Shown: piece by piece, positions 59,175 to 64,000 of the stretch
Layout: the number at the start of each line of letters is the position of its first letter
Numbering within the stretch: the first letter of the stretch is position 1
Origin: an uncultured Rhodospirillales bacterium
GTDB lineage: Bacteria; Pseudomonadota; Alphaproteobacteria; ATCC43930; CGMCC-115725
Direction of reading: 5' to 3'
Assembly (NCBI GenBank): GCA_903822185.1
Contig: CAIJOA010000039.1
Span: 62,001 to 126,000, forward strand
Length of the DNA: 64,000 nt
Notes under the pieces: generated by a model
What the model was told of the DNA's origin: nothing
The model's database searches: none
What the model saw: the letters and a program-made list of their open reading frames with translations, nothing else
Program-made: the position numbers and the translations under genes

Positions 59175-59938
59175 GAGCACGTGCCATCGGCCTCAAAGTC
59201 GCGGCGGTCATCTTCGCCCTCGCCGTTCTTATCGTCTGGCAGATGGCGGCCGATGCGCGTCTGATTTCACCGGTCTTCTTCCCCTCGCCAACCCGCACCT
59301 TCGCCGCCCTCGGCGCGATGGAAGAACGCGGTGACCTGTGGAAGCCGATGGCCGCGACGGCGGAACGTATGTTCTACGGCTGGGTACTCGCCTCACTGGT
59401 CGGTATGGTACTCGGCGCGGCTATCGCGCGCTCGGGTCCGGTGCGCGCCTATCTGGAACCGCTCTTGGAATTCCTGCGCCCATTGCCGGCCTCGGCCATC
59501 ATCCCGCCGGCGATCCTGTTTCTCGGCCTCACCAGCAAGATGGCGGTAACGGTCATCGCCTTCGGCGCGCTATGGCCTGTCCTGCTAGGCGCCTATCACG
59601 GCTTCCGCAACGTCCCGCCGCAACTGGACGAGATGGCCGCGGCGATGCGGATGGGTCAGGTCGCCTTCATCTGGAAAGTCGCGCTGCCCAGCGCCCTCCC
59701 CGACATCTTCGCCGGCGTACGCGTCAGCCTCGCCATCGCGCTGATCCTCGCCGTCGTCACCGAGATGCAGGCAGCGCAAAGCGGACTCGGCTTCAACATC
59801 CTGATGGCCCAGCGCAGCTTCCGCAGCCCCGAACTCTACGCCGGCATCATCGTCCTCGGCGTCCTCGGCCTGCTCACCAACCAAGCGTTGATGATGGCCG
59901 AGCGCCGTCTTCTTCGCTGGCGGACGTTAACGCGGTAA
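59171..59938 (+). CDS. NitT/TauT-family ABC permease, subunit 2
   Basis: A 255-residue permease with N-terminal helix AAVIFALAVLIVWQMAAD, then SPVFFPSPTRTFAALGAMEE and the coupling loop EMAAAMRMGQVAFIWKVALPSALP. NitT/TauT systems generally use one permease as a homodimer; two different consecutive permeases imply a heterodimer. The last 12 bases overlap the convergent amidohydrolase gene. The ATPase at 63486 lies 3.5 kb downstream and could complete the transporter. Confidence 0.88.
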   Translation: MRARAIGLKVAAVIFALAVLIVWQMAADARLISPVFFPSPTRTFAALGAMEERGDLWKPMAATAERMFYGWVLASLVGMVLGAAIARSGPVRAYLEPLLEFLRPLPASAIIPPAILFLGLTSKMAVTVIAFGALWPVLLGAYHGFRNVPPQLDEMAAAMRMGQVAFIWKVALPSALPDIFAGVRVSLAIALILAVVTEMQAAQSGLGFNILMAQRSFRSPELYAGIIVLGVLGLLTNQALMMAERRLLRWRTLTR

Positions 59939-60922
59939 CGCCGGGACGTCGGAGCTCCGCGTCCCCTTACTCGTATTACCGACCTGCTTGTCGTTGGCGT
60001 ATTTCGGCAGGATGCCCGAGATATTCGTGCGGTCGATGCCACGCAGTTCCCAGCGGTCGAACACGCCCGATTGCTGCAAGCCTTCGACATGTTCGCGCGT
60101 GCCGCGATAGGGATAATCCGTGCCGAAGACGAAGTGCGAGGCCGGGATGACCATCCGGGCCGCCGTCAGCGCGATGGCATTCGACGCCTGCGCCGTGTCG
60201 TAATAGAAGCGCTGCGCCTCGGGCAGGAAGCCGCCGGGCAACAGCTTACGAAATTCCGGGAAGGTCGCGGTGCGCATGAAGCGCTCGATTAGATAGGGCA
60301 TCGTGCCGCCGGCATGCGACCAGATGATGCGCAGGTCGGGATAACGGCTGGCGGTGCCGGTGAAGACCATGTGCGCGATGGCGCGGGTCGTGTCGGTGCC
60401 GTATTCGATATTCGCATCTTGCTGGCTGGGTACCATGTTGACGCAGCAATCGGGCACGGCGGGATGGACATAGATCACTGCTTTACGGCGATTTAGTTCG
60501 GCCATCACCGGATCGAACAGCGGATCGCCCATCCATTTGTCGCCATAGCTGGTGTACATGCCGACGCCATCGGCCTTCAGCACATCCATGCCGTATTCGA
60601 TTTCGCGCAGCGCACCGTCGATGTCGGGCAGCGGCAGCGCAGTGAACATGCCGAAGCGGCCGGGATAATCGGTGATCAGCTTGGCCGCGTAATCGTTGCA
60701 GTCGCGCGCGAGACGACGGACCCGTTCCTTGTCATCGACATGCATCGCGATCTGGGTAATCGAGAGGATCGAAGTCGCGACCTCGCCGTCATCCATGTCG
60801 GCCAGCGATTTCTCGACCGTCCATTTCTGCAGCGGTCCGCCGACCGCCGCACCCATCTCCTTCAGATAAGACGGCGGCGCGATATGGTGATGAACGTCGA
60901 TACGGCGCCATTCTTCGGACAT
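59927..60922 (-). CDS. Amidohydrolase_2 (ACMSD-type), copy 3
   Basis: A 331-residue enzyme with HxH at H11/H13 (IDVHHH), barrel His in YVHPAVPDCC, His in IWSHAGGT and Asp in FGTDYPYR. It has a C-terminal tail of about 15 residues (KGTRSSDVPALPR) missing from the other copies. Its 3' end overlaps permease 2 by 12 bases. The stop of the upstream MFS gene is two bases before its start region, so MFS and enzyme are co-transcribed. Confidence 0.86.
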   Translation of the reverse strand: MSEEWRRIDVHHHIAPPSYLKEMGAAVGGPLQKWTVEKSLADMDDGEVATSILSITQIAMHVDDKERVRRLARDCNDYAAKLITDYPGRFGMFTALPLPDIDGALREIEYGMDVLKADGVGMYTSYGDKWMGDPLFDPVMAELNRRKAVIYVHPAVPDCCVNMVPSQQDANIEYGTDTTRAIAHMVFTGTASRYPDLRIIWSHAGGTMPYLIERFMRTATFPEFRKLLPGGFLPEAQRFYYDTAQASNAIALTAARMVIPASHFVFGTDYPYRGTREHVEGLQQSGVFDRWELRGIDRTNISGILPKYANDKQVGNTSKGTRSSDVPALPR

Positions 60923-60924
60923 GC

Positions 60925-62277
60925 TTATTCTCCTGCGGTCATTGCCGGCGAGCGGAATTGGCGGCGGAAGATCCGCCCCAACATGAAATTGATAATGATG
61001 ACGCCGATATAGGGCGCCGCAACCACGTAGAGCACGGTGTCGAGCGAGAGTTTCGCCGAAAAGACATAGCCGATGGCGAGCGGCCCGGCCGCGCCGCCGA
61101 TGCGGCCCATCGCCGTCGCCCAGCCGACGCCGTTGCCGCGGATGCGCGTCGGATAGAACATCGCCACCGTGCCGTTGAGCGAGTTATGCGTGCCGGCGCA
61201 GAAGGCATGGGCGAAGACGGCCAGCACCATATAGGGCGTGATCGAAAACCCAGGGATGCCGATCGTGCTGATCGCCGCAATGCCGATGAGTCCCGACAGA
61301 ACCGACGCCATCGGCCCGAAGAAATCCAAAAGCCGCGCCATGCTGAGCAATACGAGGATGCCGCCGAGCCCGGCATAGGAGAAAGCAAAGGCAGCTTGCT
61401 GCTGCGTCAGGCCGGCCGTCTCCATGATGGTCGTCAACCATGCGGTGAAGCCGAGATAGGTAAAAGATTCGCCGAAATAGGCGAGCCAGAGCAGCGGCGT
61501 CGTCACCTTCAAATCGCCGGCGAAGAGTTCTTTCAGCGAGAATTTGTCGGTGCGTTTTTCCTGAGTCAGGACGAAGCGGGTATCGGGACCGATTTCCTCG
61601 TTCGGAAATATCCGCATCGCCCGCGTCCGCAGCACCGGCGAGTCTGGCTGATTGACGACGAGATAGCGGATCGATTCCGGCAAGCGCGCCAACAGCAGCA
61701 ACGACAGCAGACAACCCGCGACGCCGACCGCGACGAAGACCGAAATCCAGCCATAGACCGGCGTGAACCAGGCCGAGACCATGCCCGCCGACGCCGTCCC
61801 CGCCGAATAGCCGAGGAAGGCGATGACGACAAAGCTAGCGCGATAGCGTTTCGGCGCAGCTTCGTTCAAGAGCGCGATTGTGTTGGGAATAGCGCCACCG
61901 ATGCCGAGGCCGGTGACGAAACGCCAGATCATCAATTGTTCCAGCGAACCGGCGAACATCGTGCCAAGCGCAGGAAGGCTGAAAAACAGGACGGAGAGGA
62001 TGACACCGATCTTGCGGCCGTAGCGGTCGCCCATATAGCCGAAGATCAGGCTGCCGCAGAAAATACCGACCTGACCACAGGCGAAGACCCAGCCCATCAC
62101 GCTTCGTTCGGCCGGAAAGGCGCGCAGGATCGCGGGCGCTGCGACGTTGATGGAGCCGGTATCGGCCCCATCAACGACGATGATCAGGATGCAGAGAAGG
62201 ATGGTGACAAGATGGTAGAGACTGAGTTTCTGCTTATCGAGAAGTGCGCCGATATCCACGGCGGCCGCTTGAGACAT
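60925..62277 (-). CDS. MFS transporter, aromatic acid:H+ symporter (AAHS) type
   Basis: A 450-residue 12-helix transporter. The N-terminus DIGALLDKQKLSLYHL and first helix with D36-G-A-D39 match the DGxD signature of AAHS proteins (PcaK, BenK). The loop 2-3 motif GYMGDRYGRK (residues 80-89) is the MFS A-motif. It probably imports an aromatic acid used by the flanking amidohydrolases (copies 3 and 4). The decayed MFS start at 35879-36019 aligns to its first 37 residues without gaps. Confidence 0.88.
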   Translation of the reverse strand: MSQAAAVDIGALLDKQKLSLYHLVTILLCILIIVVDGADTGSINVAAPAILRAFPAERSVMGWVFACGQVGIFCGSLIFGYMGDRYGRKIGVILSVLFFSLPALGTMFAGSLEQLMIWRFVTGLGIGGAIPNTIALLNEAAPKRYRASFVVIAFLGYSAGTASAGMVSAWFTPVYGWISVFVAVGVAGCLLSLLLLARLPESIRYLVVNQPDSPVLRTRAMRIFPNEEIGPDTRFVLTQEKRTDKFSLKELFAGDLKVTTPLLWLAYFGESFTYLGFTAWLTTIMETAGLTQQQAAFAFSYAGLGGILVLLSMARLLDFFGPMASVLSGLIGIAAISTIGIPGFSITPYMVLAVFAHAFCAGTHNSLNGTVAMFYPTRIRGNGVGWATAMGRIGGAAGPLAIGYVFSAKLSLDTVLYVVAAPYIGVIIINFMLGRIFRRQFRSPAMTAGE

Positions 62278-62305
62278 CCTTACTCCTTACCAGGCGTATG
62301 CGTAC

Positions 62306-63247
62306 TTACTTGTACTGAGGCAGAATTCGCAGTGCGTTGTCACGGTTGAGCAGTTTCATATCGTCAGCGGAGAAAGCGCCGCATTCCTCGAGCGCCTTGC
62401 CGATGATCGCCGGGTCGCCCCACGGTACGTCGGTGCCGAAGACGATCTGCGACATCGGCACCGCTTCGCGCAATGCCTTCATCGGACCCGCGTCATAAGC
62501 CGCCGCGGTGTCGTAGAAGAAGCGCGCGATTTCGGGCCGGAGGCCATTCGGCAAGAACTTCGCAAATTGCGGCATGTTGGCGAGGCGATTGAAACGGTTA
62601 TAGAGGAAAGGCATCTGACCGCCGCCATGCGACCAGATGATCCGCACATCCGGGAAACGCGACGCGCGGCCGGTCAACAGAATTTGCGCCAGCGCACGGG
62701 TCGTGTCGGTGTTGTATTCGATCAGCGAATCCGGGATGCCCGGGATCATGTTGGTGCAGCAGGTCGCCGTCGTCGGATGGGTATAGATCACCGCCTTGCG
62801 GCGATTGAGTTCTTCCATCACCGGATCGAAGGACGCATCACCGAACCATTTATCGCCATAGCTGGTGAAAAACACGACGCCGTCGGCCTTCAGCACGTCC
62901 ATGCCGTATTCGATTTCCTTGAGGCTGGCATCGATATCGGGCATCGGCAGATTGACGAACATGCCGAAACGGCCGGGAAAATCCGTCGTCAGCTTCGCCG
63001 CATAATCGTTGCACATGCGCGTCAGCTTTTTCGTAAAAGTGAGGTCGCCAAACCACAGGCCGGGCGTGGTGATCGAGGTGATCGATGCTTGCACCCCGCC
63101 CTTGTCCATCAGCTCGATCGAATGTTCCGGCGTCCAGGCGCGGGTTTCGCGCGTAATCGCGACGCCTTTGGGATCGAGTTCGGTGATGTAAGCCGGCGGC
63201 GTCAGGTGATGATGGACGTCGATCCGGCGGGGCGAAGCATTGGCCAT
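62306..63247 (-). CDS. Amidohydrolase_2 (ACMSD-type), copy 4
   Basis: A 313-residue enzyme starting at ATG 63247 behind GGGAGGAACTTCACGACT; the longer frame is not family-like. HxH is H12/H14 (IDVHHHLTPP); other ligands lie in YTHPTTATCC, IWSHGGGQMP and FGTDVPWG. Copies 1 and 3 share the PPS/PPA-Y lid segment with it. It is transcribed ahead of the MFS gene (28-base gap) and is divergent from the ABC ATPase at 63486. Confidence 0.87.
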   Translation of the reverse strand: MANASPRRIDVHHHLTPPAYITELDPKGVAITRETRAWTPEHSIELMDKGGVQASITSITTPGLWFGDLTFTKKLTRMCNDYAAKLTTDFPGRFGMFVNLPMPDIDASLKEIEYGMDVLKADGVVFFTSYGDKWFGDASFDPVMEELNRRKAVIYTHPTTATCCTNMIPGIPDSLIEYNTDTTRALAQILLTGRASRFPDVRIIWSHGGGQMPFLYNRFNRLANMPQFAKFLPNGLRPEIARFFYDTAAAYDAGPMKALREAVPMSQIVFGTDVPWGDPAIIGKALEECGAFSADDMKLLNRDNALRILPQYK

Positions 63248-63485
63248 AGTCGTGAAGTTCCTCCCGAAATATATTGAGGGTGAATTTCCCCAAGTATCGC
63301 CCGCCGCCCTTACTTTTGGCAAGCCGAGTGGGCATCGCATACACCCTTTCAGCGCATTCGATTGACCGTGCGCGGCGCTTGTCGGCGGCGACACGGACAT
63401 GCTAGGCAAAGGTCAACAAAGGCACGGCATCATGACGCTCGCGGTTGCGCGGGCGATGGTCCGAGGTGGGGAGGCCTTAACGATC
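63248..63485. other. Divergent intergenic region
   Basis: This 238-base space separates amidohydrolase copy 4 (minus) and the ABC ATPase (plus). It contains an RBS for each gene and additional in-frame ATGs for the ATPase at 63399 and 63432. An AT-rich TATATT on the minus strand near 63270 could be a -10, but no matching -35 was found. No repeat or palindrome stands out. Confidence 0.45.
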
Positions 63486-64000
63486 ATGACGCCGACATCG
63501 GACGCGGGAAGCCGCGCCAATGCGCTGGACTTGCGCGGCATCACTTGCACCTTTCCGCCGAGCGGCAAAGGCGAAAAACCCTATACCGCCGTGCGCGACG
63601 TCAATCTCACCCTGGCCGACGGCGAATTCGTTGCCATCGTCGGCCCGACCGGCTGCGGCAAGTCCACACTGCTCAATGTTGCGGCAGGTCTCCTTCCGGC
63701 CAACACCGGCGATGTGCGCATCTTCGGCCAGCCGCTAATTGGTATCAACGATCGTGCCGGTTATATGTTTCAGGCCGAGTGCCTGCTGCCGTGGCTAACC
63801 GCCCGCCGCAACGTGGCCTTCGGGTTGGAGTTGCGCGGCGTGGATACGGCCGAGGCGACCCGGCGCGCCGATGCCTGGCTCGCCCGCGTCGGACTCAGCG
63901 GTTTCGAGGACCGTTATCCGAAGCAGCTTTCCGGCGGCATGAAGAAGCGCGTCGCCCTCGCCCAGGTTCTGGTCATGGAGCCGAAAATTCTCCTGATGGA
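63486..64000 (+). CDS. NitT/TauT-type ABC ATPase (partial, cut by the window end)
   Basis: The first 171 codons of an ABC ATPase of the SsuB/TauB/NrtD type. Visible features: Walker A GPTGCGKST, Q-loop MFQAECLLPW, C-motif LSGGMKKRVALAQ and the start of Walker B (KILLMD). ATG at 63486 follows GGGGAGG; upstream in-frame ATGs are less likely. It is the best candidate to power the two permeases at 58419-59938. The C-terminal third is outside the window. Confidence 0.9.
   Translation, partial: MTPTSDAGSRANALDLRGITCTFPPSGKGEKPYTAVRDVNLTLADGEFVAIVGPTGCGKSTLLNVAAGLLPANTGDVRIFGQPLIGINDRAGYMFQAECLLPWLTARRNVAFGLELRGVDTAEATRRADAWLARVGLSGFEDRYPKQLSGGMKKRVALAQVLVMEPKILLM

Noticed and set aside
60958-62349. 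463-codon open frame antisense to the MFS transporter
   Set aside because: Highly charged sequence rich in Arg/Asp/His mirrors the hydrophobic transporter codons; not a plausible protein.

Overview
The window is a high-GC, densely coded stretch of bacterial chromosome. Strong RBS-ATG starts, many ATGA overlaps, LivFGHM and NitT/TauT-type ABC transporters, MarR control, CoA-thioester catabolism and palindromic intergenic repeats of the CGTCATTGCGAG and CCCGCGAAAGCGGG kinds all suit an alphaproteobacterium. This assignment is an inference: no rRNA, tRNA or ribosomal protein gene is present to fix the taxon. Most genes look catabolic or transport-related. The theme is aromatic or phenylpropanoid-like acids handled as CoA thioesters, plus oxidative and decarboxylative aromatic steps.

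Region 0-8.2 kb: an extradiol dioxygenase-like VOC protein divergent from an HsaA-like flavin monooxygenase, a CocE-type esterase, a hydroxycinnamoyl-CoA hydratase/lyase (HCHL) paralogue, a paired two-subunit acyl-CoA dehydrogenase and an SDR with a non-canonical active site. Region 8.15-18.35 kb: ten consecutive paralogous periplasmic substrate-binding protein (SBP) genes in one minus-strand array with 1-69 nt gaps or 4-17 nt overlaps, and no permease or ATPase among them. This is the most unusual feature of the window. Region 18.5-22 kb: a second HCHL paralogue, a ThDP-dependent enzyme and a GST, all on the plus strand.

Region 22.05-43.6 kb: a minus-strand block of about 20 genes that reads as one catabolic unit. 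It holds a LivHMGF permease/ATPase set and its LivJ-type SBP, an SDR, an alpha/beta hydrolase, a CaiB-type CoA transferase, two acyl-CoA dehydrogenases separated by a decayed MFS transporter start, a third HCHL, a MetE-like methyltransferase, two paralogous lipoproteins, an NDP-forming acyl-CoA synthetase, an M24-fold hydrolase with altered metal ligands, a hydantoinase/oxoprolinase pair and a FAH-family hydrolase. Region 43.7-48.5 kb: a phthalate-like module (4,5-dihydroxyphthalate decarboxylase-like protein, MarR regulator with a clear 34-bp operator, hydrolase, Rieske oxygenase, SBP).

Region 48.5-64 kb: five amidohydrolase_2 (ACMSD-type) genes interleaved with an SDR, two further paralogous SBPs, a GlcG-like protein, a pair of NitT/TauT permeases, an AAHS-like MFS transporter and the start of an ABC ATPase cut off by the window end. 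A lower-GC island at 50.5-52.65 kb carries a Tox-REase-5 nuclease toxin and an Imm52 immunity protein. The toxin reading frame lacks a convincing start codon. Intergenic space at 53.7-56 kb is packed with five kinds of nested palindromic repeats.
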